Positions 11,265 to 23,285 of a stretch of 64,000 nt of DNA are shown here, one piece after another. Position 1 is the first letter of the stretch. Each line of letters starts with the position of its first letter. A model generated the notes under the pieces. The model did no database searches, was not told where the DNA came from, and was given only the letters and a program-made list of their open reading frames with translations. Source of the DNA: Osmia lignaria lignaria (taxonomy: Eukaryota; Arthropoda; Insecta; Hymenoptera; Megachilidae). The stretch is from the NCBI RefSeq assembly GCF_051020975.1, contig NW_027478166.1, positions 683,501 through 747,500 of the forward strand. The letters are read 5' to 3'. The position numbers were made by a program, and so were the translations under genes.

Positions 11265-11586
11265 GATCAGAAGCGTAGTTTTCGAGATATATCGAGATAT
11301 TTAAAAGATCCGAAGCCGCACCAACATAATAGAGATACAGAAACACCGTGGCCCCTTTCTTTGAGATAACTCTGCACTAGTGCGAGCCGCAAATGCCGCT
11401 TCCAGCTTAGCTGTGCAGAAGAAGAACAACAAGAAGAAGAAATATCTCGAAATATGTCCGTCAGGCACCTTCCCTCGAGATAAATCTGCAAATATCTCGG
11501 AAACGAAGCGAGCTATGGCAAAATGTTAAGAGACCTTTTTTGTAGAGAATTAAGTTTCCTACTTTTTATGTTCTATGATATTTTTT
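11265..11586 (+). repeat. Reference B-type monomer (322 bp)
   Basis: The B type differs from A as a linked block: GAAGCG instead of GATGCG, TTTTCGAG instead of TTCTCGAG (so no CTCGAG palindrome), ATCGAG instead of ATCAAG, and usually CTAGTGCGAGCCGC instead of CTATTGCGAGCTGC. It is normally preceded by a linker reading ATTATGTTTCCTACAATTT. This copy also carries the Z2 markers AAAAGATCCG, GCCGCTTCC and CACCTTCCCTCGAG. A and B monomers are interspersed through most of the array. Copies mixing A and B markers occur at 14510, 15780, 17390 and 45010 and mark old exchange points. Confidence 0.92.
11283..11499. repeat. Four ATATCTCG motifs, two in each orientation, in one B-type monomer
   Basis: CGAGATAT lies at 11283-11290 and 11293-11300, and its reverse complement ATATCTCG at 11442-11449 and 11492-11499. 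One pair extends to 11 bases (TCGAGATATTT at 11292-11302 against AAATATCTCGA at 11440-11450). The A type keeps one left copy fused with CTCGAG and has ATCAAGATATTT in place of the second. Such regularly placed inverted motifs could fold as hairpins in single strands or bind a dimeric protein; neither can be shown from the sequence. Confidence 0.75.
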
Positions 11587-14500
11587 GATCAGATGCGTAG
11601 TTCTCGAGATATATCAAGATATATAAAAGTTCCGAAGCCGCACCAATATAATAGAGATACAGAAACACCGTGGCCCCTTTCTTTGAGATAACTCTGCACG
11701 AGTGCGAGCCGCAAATGCCGCTTCCAGCTTAGCTGTGCAGAAGAAGAACAAGAAGAAGAAGAAATATCTCGAAATATGTCCGTCAGGCACCTTCCCTCGA
11801 GATAAATCTGCAAATATCTCGGAAACGAAGCGAGCCATGGCAAAATGTTAAGAGACCTTTTTTGTAGAGAATTAAGTTTGCTACTTTTTATGTTCTATCA
11901 TATTTTTTGATCAGATGCGTAGTTCTCGAGATATATCAAGATATTTAAAAGTTCCGAAGCCGCACCAATATAATAGAGATACAGAAACACCGTGGCCCCT
12001 TTCTTTGAGATAACTCTGCACTAGTGCGAGCCGCAAATGCCGCTTCCAGCTTAGCTGTGCAGAAGAAGAACAACAAGAAGAAGAAATATCTCGAAATATG
12101 TCCGTCAGGCACCTTCCCTCGAGATAAATCTGCAAATATCTCGGAAACGAAGCGAGCTATGGCAAAATGTTAAGAGACCTTTTTTGTAGAGAATTAAGTT
12201 TGCTACTTTTTATATTCTATGATATTTTTTGATCAGATGCGTAGTTCTCGAGATATATCAAGATATTTAAAAGTTCCGAAGCCGCACCAATATAATAGAG
12301 ATACAGAAACACCGTTGCCCCTTTCTTTGAGATAACTCTGCACTATTGCGAGCTGCAAATGCCGCTTCCAGCTTAGCTGTGCAGAAGAAGAACAGCAAGA
12401 AAAACAAATATCTCGAAATATGTCCGTCAGGCCCCTTCCCTTGAGATATATCTGCAAATATCTCGGAAACGAAGCGAGCTATGGCAAAATGTTGAGAGAC
12501 CTTTTTTGTAGAGAATTAAGTTTCCTACTTTTTATGTTCTATGATATTCTTTGATCAGAAGCGTAGTTTTCGAGATATATCGAGATATTTAAAAGATCCG
12601 AAGCCGCACCAACATAATAGAGATACAGAAACACCGTGGCCCCTTTCTTTGAGATAACTCTGCACTAGTGCGAGCCGCAAATGCCGCTTCCAGCTTAGCT
12701 GTGCAGAAGAAGAACAACAAGAAGAAGAAATATCTCGAAATATGTCCGTCAGGCACCTTCCCTCGAGATAAATCTGCAAATATCTCGGAAACGAAGCGCG
12801 CTATGGCAAAATGTTAAGAGACTTTTTTGTAGAGAATTAAGTTTCCTACTTTTCATGTTTTATGATATTTTTCGATCAGATGCGTAGTTCTCGAGATATA
12901 TCAAGATATTTAAAAGTTCCGAAGCCGCACCAACATAATAGAGATACAGAAACACCGTGGCCCCTTTCTTTGAGATAACTCTGCGCTATTGCGAGCTGGA
13001 AATGCCGCTTCCAGTTTAGCTGTGCAGAAGAAGAACAACAAGAAGAAGAAATATCTCGAAATATGTCCGTCAGGCCCCTTCCCTTGAGATATATCTGCAA
13101 ATATCTCGGAAACGAAACGAGCTATGGCAAAATGTTAAGAGACCTTTTTTGTAGAGAATTATGTTTCCTACAATTTACGTTCTATGATATTTTTAGATCA
13201 GAAGCGTAGTTTTCGAGATATATCGAGATATTTAAAAGTTCCGAAGCCGCACCAACATAATAGAGATACAGAAACACCGTGGCCCCTTTCTTCGAGATAA
13301 CTCTGCACTAGTGCGAGCCGCAAATGCCGCTTCCAGCTTAGCTGTGCAGAAGAAGAACAACAAGAAGAAGAAATATCTCGAAATATGTCCGTCAGGCCCC
13401 TTCCCTCGAGATAAATCTGCAAATATCTCGGAAACGAAGCGAGCTATGGCAAAATGTTAAGAGACCTTTTTTGTAGAGAATTAAGTTTCCTACTTTTCAT
13501 GTTCTATGATATTTTTTGATCAGATGCGTAGTTCTCGAGATATATCAAGATATTTAAAAGTTCCGAAGCCGCACCAATATAATAGAGATACAGAAACACC
13601 GTGGCCCCTTTCTTTGAGATAACTCTGCACTATTGCGAGCTGCAAATGCCACTTCCAGCTTAGCTGTGCAGAAGAAGAACAACAAGAAGAAGAAATATCT
13701 CGAAATATGTCCGTCAGGCCCCTTCCCTTGAGATAAATCTGCAAATGTCTCGGAAACGAAGCGAGCTATGGCAAAATGTTAAGAGACCTTTTTTGTAGAG
13801 AATTAAGTTTCCTACTTTTTATGTTCTATGATATTTTTTGATCAGATGCGTAGTTCTCGAGATGTATCAAGATATTTAAAAGTTCCGAAGCCGCACCAAC
13901 ATAATAGAGATACAGAAACACCGTGGCCCCTTTCTTTGAGATCACTCTGCGCTATTGCGAGCTGGAAATGCCACTTCCAGTTTAGCTGTGCAGAAGAAGA
14001 ACAACAAGAAGAAGAAATATCTCAAAATATGTCCGTCAGGCCCCTTCCCTTGAGATATATCTGCAAATATCTCGGAAACGAAACGAGCTATGGCAAAATG
14101 TTAAGAGACCTTTTTTGTAGAGAATTTAGTTTGCTACTTTTTATGTTCTATGATATTTTTTGATCAGATGCGTAGTTCTCGAGATATATCAAGATATTTA
14201 AAAGTTCCGAAGCCGCACCAATATAATAGAGATAGAGAAACACCGTGGCGCCTTTCTTTGAGATAACTCTGCGCTATTGCGAGCTGGAAATGCCGCTTCC
14301 AGTTTAGCTGTGCAGAAGAACAACAACAAGAAGAAGAAATATCTCGAAATATGTCCGTCAGGCCCCTTCCCTTGAGATAAATCTGCAAATGTCTCGGAAA
14401 CGAAGCGAGCTATGGCAAAATGTTAAGAGGCCTTTTTTGTAGAGAATTAAGTTTCCTACTTTTTATGTTCTATGATATTTTTTGATCAGATGCGTAGTTT

Positions 14501-15354
14501 TCGAGATATATCGAGATATTTAAAAGTTCCGAAGCCGCACCAACATAATAGAGATACAGAAACACCGTGGCCCCTTTCTTCGAGATAACTCTGCACTAGT
14601 GCGAGCCGCAAATGCCGCTTCCAGCTTAGCTGTGCAGAAGAAGAACAACAAGAAGAAGAAATATCTCGAAATATGTCCGTCAGGCCCCTTCCCTCGAGAT
14701 AAATCTGCAAATATCTCGGAAACGAAGCGAGCTATGGCAAAATGTTAAGAGACCTTTTTTGTAGAGAATTAAGTTTCCTACTTTTTATGTTCTATGATAT
14801 TTTTTGATCAGATGCGTAGTTCTCGAGATATATCAAGATATTTAAAAGTTCCGAAGGCGCAGCAATATAATAGAGATACAGAAACACCGTGGCCCCTTTC
14901 TTTGAGATAACTCTGCACTATTGCGAGCTGCAAATGCCACTTCCAGCTTAGCTGTGCAGAAGAAGAACAACAAGAAGAAGAAATATCTCGAAATATGTCC
15001 GTCAGGCCCCTTCCCTTGAGATAAATCTGCAAATATCTCGGAAACGAAGCGAGCTATGGCAAAATGTTAAGAGACCTTTTTTGTAGAGAATTAAGTTTCC
15101 TACTTTTTATGTTCTATGATATTTTTCGATCAGATGCGTAGTTCTCGAGATATATCAAGATATTTAAAAGTTCCGAAGCCGCACCAACATAATAGAGATA
15201 CAGAAACACCGTGGCCCCTTTCATTGAGATAACTCTGCACTATTGCGAGCTGTAAATGCCACTTCCAGTTTAGCTGTGCAGAAGAAGAACAACAAGAAGA
15301 AGAAATATCTCGAAATATATCCGTCAGGCCCCTTCCCTTGAGATATATCTGCAA

Positions 15355-15676
15355 ATATCTCGGAAACGAAACGAGCTATGGCAAAATGTTAAGAGACCTT
15401 TTTTGTAGAGAATTATGTTTCCTACAATTTATGTTCTATGATATTTTTTGATCAGAAGCGTAGTTTTCGAGATATATCGAGATATTTAAAAGATCCGAAG
15501 CCGCACCAACATATTAGAGATACTGAAACACCATGGCCCCTTTCTTTGAGATAACTCTGCACTAGTGCGAGCCGCAAATGCCGCTTCCAGCTTAGCTGTG
15601 CAGAAGAAGAACAACAAGAAGAAGAAATATCTCGGAATATGTCCGTCAGGCCCCTTCCCTTGAGCTAAATCTGCAA
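15355..15676 (+). repeat. Divergent monomer, GATGCCAGC class, copy 2
   Basis: The left part is B type (AGATCCG, CTAGTGCGAGCC) with private ACATATTAGAG and ACTGAAACACCATGG. The right part has CTCGGAATATG and TTGAGCTAAATC and leads into GATGCCAGCTATGGGAAAA. It is repeated 1610 bp on. Confidence 0.85.
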
Positions 15677-16964
15677 ATATCTCGGAAACGATGCCAGCTA
15701 TGGGAAAATGTTAAGAGACCTTTTTTGTAGAGAATTATGTTTCCTACAATTTATGTTCTATGATATTTTTTGATCAGAAGCGTAGTTCTCGAGATATATC
15801 AAGATATTTAAAAGTTCCGAAGCCGCACCAATATAATAGAGATAGAGAAACACCGTGGCCCCTTTCTTTGAGATAACTCTGCGCTATTGCGAGCTGGAAA
15901 TGCCGCTTCCAGTTTAGCTGTGCAGAAGAAGAACAACAAAAAGAAGAAATATCTCGAAATATGTCCGTCAGGCCCCTTCCCTTGAGATAAATCTACAAAT
16001 ATCTCGGAAACGAAGCGAGCTATGGCAAAATGTTAAGAGACGTTTTTTGTAGACAATTAAGTTTCCTACTTTTTATGTTCTATGATATTGTTTGATCAGA
16101 TGCGTAGTTCTCGAGATATATCAAGATATTTAAAAGTTCCGAAGGCGCACCAATATAATAGAGATACAGAAACACCGTGGCCCCTTTCTTTGAGATAACT
16201 CTGCACTATTGCGAGCTGCAAATGCCACTTCCAGCTTAGCTGTGCAGAAGAAGAACAACAAGAAGAAGAAATATCTCGAAATATGTCCGTCAGGCCCCTT
16301 CCCTTGAGATAAATCTGCAAATATCTCGGAAACGAAGCGAGCTATGGCAAAATGTTAAGAGACCTTTTTTGTAGAGAATTAAGTTTCCTACTTTTTATGT
16401 TCTATGGTATTTTTCGATCAGATGCGTAGTTCTCGAGATATATCAAGATATTTAAAAGTTCCGAAGCCGCACCAACATAATAGAGATACAGAAACACCGT
16501 GGCCCCTTTCTTTGAGATAACTCTGCACTATTGCGAGCTGGAAATGCCACTTCCAGTTTAGCTGTGCAGAAGAAGAACAACAAGAAGAAGAAATATCTCG
16601 AAATATGTCCGTCAGGCCCCTTCCCTTGAGATAAATCTGCAAATATCTCGGAAACGAAGCGAGCTATGGCAAAATGTTAAGAGACCTTTTTTGTAGAGAA
16701 TTAAGTTTCCTACTTTTCATGTTCTATGATATTGTTTGATCAGATGCGTAGTTCTCGAGATATATCAAGATATTTAAAAGTTCCGAAGCCGCACCAACAT
16801 AATAGAGATACAGAAACACCGTGGCCCCTTTCATTGAGATAACTCTGCACTATTGCGAGCTGTAAATGCCACTTCCAGTTTAGCTGTGCAGAAGAAGAAC
16901 AACAAGAAGAAGAAATATCTCGAAATATATCCGTCAGGCCCCTTCCCTTGAGATATATCTGCAA

Positions 16965-17286
16965 ATATCTCGGAAACGAAACGAGCTATGGCAAAATGTT
17001 AAGAGACCTTTTTTGTAGAGAATTATGTTTCCTACAATTTATGTTCTATGATATTTTTTGATCAGAAGCGTAGTTTTCGAGATATATCGAGATATTTAAA
17101 AGATCCGAAGCCGCACCAACATATTAGAGATACTGAAACACCATGGCCCCTTTCTTTGAGATAACTCTGCACTAGTGCGAGCCGCAAATGCCGCTTCCAG
17201 CTTAGCTGTGCAGAAGAAGAACAACAAGAAGAAGAAATATCTCGGAATATGTCCGTCAGGCCCCTTCCCTTGAGCTAAATCTGCAA
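16965..17286 (+). repeat. Divergent monomer, GATGCCAGC class, copy 3
   Basis: A copy of 15355-15676 at an offset of 1610 bp (five monomers) with the same private bases, including ACTGAAACACCATGG and TTGAGCTAAATC. I saw no difference between the two in the parts compared. Confidence 0.87.
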
Positions 17287-18299
17287 ATATCTCGGAAACG
17301 ATGCCAGCTATGGGAAAATGTTAAGAGACCTTTTTTGTAGAGAATTATGTTTCCTACAATTTATGTTCTATGATATTTTTTGATCAGAAGCGTAGTTCTC
17401 GAGATATATCAAGATATTTAAAAGTTCCGAAGCCGCACCAACATAATAGAGATACAGAAACACCGTGGCCCCTTTCTTTGAGATAACTCTGCACTATTGC
17501 GAGCTGGAAATGCCACTTCCAGTTTAGCTGTGCAGAAGAAGAACAACAAGAAGAAGAAATATCTCGAAATATGTCCGTCAGGCCCCTTCCCTTGAGATAT
17601 ATCTGCAAATATCTCGGAAACGAAACGAGCTATGGCAAAATCTTAAGAGACCTTTTTTGTAGAGAATTATGCTTCCTACTTTTTATGTTCTATGATATTT
17701 TTGGATCAGATGCGTAGTTCTCGAGATATATCAAGATATTTAAAAGTTCCGAAGCCGCACCAACATAATAGAGATACAGAAACACCGTGGCCCCTTTCTT
17801 TGAGATAACTCTGCACTATTGCGAGCAGCAAATGCCACTTCCAGCTTAGCTGTGCAGAAGAAGAACAAGAAGAAGAAGAAATATCTCGAAATATGTCCGT
17901 CAGGCCCCTTCCCTTGAGATACATCTGCAAATATCTCGGAAACGAAGCGAGCTATGGCAAAATGTTAAGAGACCTTATTTGTAGAGAATTAAGTTTCCTA
18001 CTTTTTATGTTCTATGATATTTTTTGGTCAGATGCGTAGTTCTCGAGATATATCAAGATATTTAAAAGTTCCGAAGCCGCACCAACATAATAGAGATACA
18101 GAAACACCGTGGCCCCTTTCTTTGAGATAACTCTGCACTATTGCGAGCTGCAAATGCCACTTCCAGCTTAGCTGTGCAGAAGAAGAACAAGAAGAAGAAG
18201 AAATGTCTCGAAATATGTCCGTCAGGCCCCTTCCCTTGAGATATATCTGCAAATATCTCGGAAACGAAACGAGCTATGGCAAAATCTTGAGAGACCTTT

Positions 18300-19504
18300 T
18301 TTGTAGAGAATTATGTTTCCTACAATTTATGTTCTATGATATTTTTTGATCAGAAGCGTAGTTTTCGAGATATATCGAGATATTTAAAAGTTCCGAAGCC
18401 GCACCAACATATTAGAGATACAGAAACACCGTGGCCCCTTTCTTTGAGATAACTCTGCACTAGTGCGAGCCGCAAAAGCCACTTCCAGCTTAGCTGTGCA
18501 GAAGAAGAACAACAAGAAGAAGAAATATCTCGAAATATGTCCGTCAGGCCCCTTCCCTCGAGATAAATCTGCAAATATCTCGGAAACGAAGCGAGCTATG
18601 GCAAAATGTTAAGAGACCTTTTTTGTAGAGAATTAAGTTTCCTACTTTTTATGTTCTATGATATTTTTTGATCAGATGCGTAGTTCTCGAGATATATCAA
18701 GATATTTAAAAGTTCCGAAGCCGCACCAACATAATAGAGATACAGAAACACCGTGGCCCCTTTCTTTGAGATAACTCTGCACTATTGCGAGCTGGAAATG
18801 CCACTTCCAGTTTAGCTGCGCAGAAGAAGAACAACAAGAAGAAGAAATATCTCGAAATATGTCCGTCAGGCCCCTTCCCTTGAGATATATCTGCAAATAT
18901 CTCGGAAACGAAACGAGCTATGGCAAAATCTTCAGAGACCTTTTTTGTAGAGAATTATGTTTCCTACAATTTATGTTCTATGATATTTTTTGATCAGAAG
19001 CGTAGTTTTCGAGATATATCGAGATATTTAAAAGTTCCGAAGCCGCACCAACATATTAGAGATACACAAACACCGTGGCCCGTTTCTTTGAGATAACTCT
19101 GCACTAGTGCGAGCCGCAAAAGCCACTTCCAGCTTAGCTGTGCAGAAGAAGAACAACAAGAAGAAGAAATATCTCGAAATATGTCCGTCAGGCCCCTTCC
19201 CTCGAGATAAATCTGCAAATATCTCGGAAACGAAGCGAGCTATGGCAAAATGTTAAGAGACCTTTTTTGTAGAGAATTAAGTTTCCTACTTTTTATGTTC
19301 TTTGATATTTTTTGATCAGATGCGTAGTTCTCGAGATATATCAAGATATTTAAAAGTTCCGAAGCCGCACCAACATAATAGAGATACAGAAACACCGTGG
19401 CCCCTTTCTTTGAGATAACTCTGCACTATTGCGAGCTGGAAATGCCACTTCCAGTTTAGCTGTGCAGAAGACGAACAACAAGAATAAGAAATATCTCGAA
19501 ATAT
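18300..19504 (+). repeat. 644-bp (dimer) repeat of B and N monomers
   Basis: B copies at 18350 and 18994 share ACATATTAGAGATAC and CCGCAAAAGCC. Each is followed by an N copy (18672 and 19316) with GCTGGAAATGCC. Private changes separate the rounds, for example ACACAAACACC and CCCGTTTC in the second. Confidence 0.82.
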
Positions 19505-19862
19505 GTCCGTCAGGCCCCTTCCCTCGAGATAAATCTGCAAATATCTCGGAAATGAAGCGAGCTATGGCAAAATCTTAAGAGACCTTTTTTGTAGAGAATT
19601 AAGTTTCCTACTTTTTATGTTCTATGATATTTTTTGATTAGATGCGTAGTTCTCGAGATATATCAAGATATTTAAAAGTTCCGAAGCCGCACCAACATAA
19701 TAGAGATACAGAAACACCGTGGCCCCTTTCTTTGAGATAACTCTGCACTATTGCGAGCAGCAAATGCCACTTCCAGCTTAGCTGTGCAGAAGAAGAACAA
19801 GAAGAAGAAGAAATATCTCGAAATATGTCCGTCAGGCCCCTTCCCTTGAGATATATCTGCAA

Positions 19863-20184
19863 ATATCTCGGAAACGAAACGAGCTATGGCAAAATCTTAA
19901 GAGACCTTTTTTGTAGAGAATTATGTTTCCTACTTTTTATGTTGTATGATATTTTTTGATCAGATGCGTAGTTCTCGAGATATATCAAGATATTTAAAAG
20001 TTCCGAAGCCGCATCAACATAATAGAGGTACAGAAACACCGTGGCCCCTTTCTTTGAGATAACTCTGCACTATTGCGAGCTGCAAATGCCACTTCCAGCT
20101 TAGCTGTGCAGAAGAGGAACAACAAGAAGAAGAAATATCTCGGAATATGACCGTCAGGCCCCTTCCCTTGAACTAAATCTGCAA
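19863..20184 (+). repeat. Divergent monomer, GATGCCAGC class, copy 4
   Basis: It has an A-type left end (GATGCGTAGTTCTCGAG), then switches near 20011 to the same rare tract as copy 1 at 1224-1430 (GCATCAAC, GAAGAGGAAC, TATGACCGTC, TTGAACTAAAT). It differs from copy 1 at about 1265 (CATT against CTTT) and at the CGATGCC position, which reads CAATGCC here. Confidence 0.86.
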
Positions 20185-20766
20185 ATATCTCGGAAACAAT
20201 GCCAGCTATGGGAAAACGTTAAGAGACCTTTTTTGTAGAGAATTAAGTTTCCTACTTTTTATGTTCTATGATATTTTTTGATCAGATGCGTAGTTCTCGA
20301 GATATATCAAGATATTTAAAAGTTCCGAAGCCGCACCAACATAATAGAGATACGGAAACACCGTGGCCCCTTTCTTTGAGATAACTCTGCACTATTGCGC
20401 GCTGCAAATGCCACTTCCAGCGTAGCTGTGCAGAAGAAGAACAACAAGAAGAAGAAATATCTCGAAATATGTCCGTCAGGCCCCTTCCCTTGAGATAAAT
20501 CTGCAAATATCTCGGAAACGAAGCGAGCTATGGCAAAACGTTAAAAGACCTTTTTTGTAGAGAATTATGTTTCCCACAATTTATGTTCTATGATATTGTT
20601 TGATCAGAAGCGTAGTTTTCGAGATATATCGAGATATTTAAAAGTTCCGAAGCCGCACCAACATAATAGAGATACAGAAACACCGTGGCCCCTTTCTTTG
20701 CGATAACTCTGCACTATTGCGAGCTGCAAATGCCACTTCCAGCTTAGCTGTGCAGAAGAAGAACAA

Positions 20767-23285
20767 TAAGAAGAAGAAATATCTCGAAATATGTCCGTCA
20801 GGCCCCTTCCCTTGAGATAAATCTGCAAATATCTCGGAAACGAAGCGAGCTATGGCAAAATGTTAAGAGACCTTTTTGTAGAGAATTAAGTTTTCTACTT
20901 TTTATGTTCCATGATATTTTTTGATCAGATGCGTAGTTCTCGAGATATATCAAGATATTTAAAAGTTCCGAAGCTGCACCAACATAATAGAGATACAGAA
21001 ACACCGTGGCCCCTTTCTTTGAGATAACTCTGCACTATTGCGAGCTGGAAATGCCACTTCCAGTTTAGCTGTGCAGAAGAAGAACAACAAGAAGAAGAAA
21101 TATCTCGAAATATGTCCGTTAGGCCCCTTCCCTTGAGATAAATCTGCAAATATCTCGGAAACGAAGCGAGCTATGGCAAAATGTTAAGAGACCTTTTTTG
21201 TAGAGAATTAAGTTTCCTACTTTTTATTTTCTATGATATTTTTTGAACAGATGCGTAGTTCTCGAGATATATCAAGATATTTAAAAGTTCCGAAGCCGCA
21301 CCAACATAATAGAGATACAGAAACACCGTGGCCCCTTTCTTTGAGATAACTCTGCACTATTGCGAGCTGCAAATGCCACTTCCAGCTTAGCTGTGCAGAA
21401 GAAGAACAACAAGAAGAAGGAATATCTCGAAATATGTCCGTCAGGCCCCTTCCCTTGAGATAAATCTGCAAATATCTCGGAAACGAAGAGAGCTATGGCA
21501 AAATGTTAAGAGACCTTTTTTGTAGAGAATTAAGTTTCCCACTTTTTATGTTCTATGATATTTTTTGATCAGATGCGTAGTTCTCGAGATATATCAAGAT
21601 ATTTAAAAGTTCCGAAGCCGCACCAACATAATAGAGATACAGAAACACCGTGGCCCCTTTCTCTGAGATAACTCTGCACTATTGCGAGCTGTAAATGCCA
21701 CTTCCAGCTTAGCTGTGCAGAAGAAGAACAACAAGAAGAAGAAATATCTCGAAATATGTCCGTCAGGCCCCTTCCCTTGAGATATATCTGCAAATATCGC
21801 GGAAACGAAGCGAGCTATGGCAAAATGTTGAGAGACCTTTTTTGTAGAGAATTATGTTTCCTACAATTTATGTTCTATGATATTTTTTGATCAGAAGCGT
21901 AGTTTTCGAGATATATCGAGATATTTAAAAGTTCCGAAGCCGCACCAACATAATAGAGATACAGAAACACCGTGGCCCCTTTCTTTGAGATAACGCTGCA
22001 CTATTGCGAGCTGTAAATGCCACTTTCAGCTTAGCTGTGCAGAAGAAGAACAACAAGAAGAAGAAATATCTCGAAATATGTCCGTCAGGCCCCTTCCCTT
22101 GAGATAAATCTGCAAATATCTCGGAAACGAATCGAGCTATGGCAAAATGTTGAGAGATGTTTTTTGTAGAGAATTAAGTTTCCTACTTTTTATCTTCTAT
22201 GATATTTTTTGAACAGATGCGTAGTTCTCGAGATATATCAAGATATTTAAAAGTTCCGAAGCCGCACCAACATAATAGAGATACAGAAACACCGTGGCCC
22301 CTCTCTTCGAGATAACTCTGCACTATTGCGAGCTGGAAATGCCACTTCCAGTTCAGCTGTGCAGAAGACGAACAACAAGAAGAAGAAATATCTCGAAATA
22401 TGTCCGTCAGGCCCCTTCCCTTGAGATAAATCTGCAAATATCTCGGAAACGAAGCGAGCTATGGCAAAATGTTTAGAGACCTTTCTTGTAGAGAATTAAG
22501 TTTCCTACTTTTTATGTAGTATGATATTTTTTGATCAGATGCGTAGATCTCGAGATATATCAAGATATTTAAAAGTTCCGAAGCCGCACCAACATAATAG
22601 AGATACAGAAACACCGTGGCCACTTTCTTTGAGATAACTCTGCTCTATTGCGAGCTGCAAATGCCACTTCCAGCTTAGCTGTGCAGAAGAAGAACAACAA
22701 GAAGAAGAAATATCTCGAAATATGTCCGTCAGGCCCCTTCCCTTGAGATAAATCTGCAAATATCTCGGAAACGAAGCGAGCTATGGCAAAATGTTAAGAG
22801 ACCTTTTTGTAGAGAATTAAGTTTTCTACTTTTTATGTTCCATGATATTTTTTGATCAGATGCGTAGTTCTCGAGATATATCAAGATATTTAAAAGTTCC
22901 GAAGCTGCACCAACATAATAGAGATACAGAAACACCGTGGCCCCTTTCTTTGAGATAACGCTGCACTATTGCGAGCTGGAAATGCCACTTCCAGTTTAGC
23001 TGTGCAGAAGAAGAACAACAAGAAGAAGAAATATCTCGAAATATGTCCGTTAGGCCCCTTCCCTTGAGATAAATCTGCAAATATCTCGGAAACGAAGCGA
23101 GCTATGGCAAAATGTTAAGAGACCTTTTTTGTAGAGAATTAAGTTTCCTACTTTTTATTTTCTATGATATTTTTTGAACAGATGCGTAGTTCTCGAGATA
23201 TATCAAGATATTTAAAAGTTCCGAAGCCGCACCAACATAATAGAGATACAGAAACACCGTGGCCCCTTTCTTTGAGATAACTCTG
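20767..23285 (+). repeat. 1931-bp (6-monomer) duplication
   Basis: The tract 20767-21354 recurs at 22698-23285. Both copies lack one T in the T-run (GACCTTTTTGTAG), giving a 321-bp monomer, and share TTTTCTACTTTTTATGTTCC, GTCCGTTAGG and TTTTATTTTCTATG with GAACAG. Among the differences is CTCTGC against CGCTGC near 21029. Confidence 0.86.

Larger units (their letters stand above)
9001..12140 (+). repeat. Irregular 1288-bp (4-monomer) higher-order repeat
   Basis: B-type copies with GATATTCTTTGATCAGAAGC (9001 and 10289) and GCGAGCCATGG (9255, 10543 and 11831) recur every 1288 bp, followed by Z2 A-type copies at 9335, 10623 and 11911. The fourth position differs between rounds (9657 is B, 10945 is A), so the higher-order unit has been disturbed by later exchange. 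Confidence 0.75.
4937..15032 (+). repeat. Zone Z2: GCCGCTTCC-type monomers
   Basis: Most copies carry GCCGCTTCC in place of GCCACTTCC, CCAATATAATAG in place of CCAACATAATAG, and often CACCTTCCCTCGAG and AGTTTGCTAC. A sub-class with CAAGAAAAACAAATATC occurs at 8369, 8691, 9979 and 12233. The zone contains the 436-bp fused unit, an irregular 1288-bp four-monomer repeat, and a 321-bp monomer at 12780-13100 caused by one lost C before a T6 run. Confidence 0.85.
15130..17440 (+). repeat. 1610-bp (5-monomer) duplication
   Basis: The tract 15130-15830 recurs at 16740-17440. It carries the private bases TCATTGAGATAAC, CGAAATATATCC and ACTGAAACACCATGG, and the chimeric GAAGCGTAGTTCTCGAG (15778 and 17388). 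On the left the copies part at the linker (TATTTTTCGATCAG against TATTGTTTGATCAG). On the right they part at GATAGAG against GATACAG. Confidence 0.87.

Noticed and set aside
13828..14163. Plus-strand frame of 111 codons
   Set aside because: It exists only because of two chance changes that remove stops (GAGATCACTC for GAGATAACTC, and a shifted linker). The sequence is ordinary satellite on both sides.
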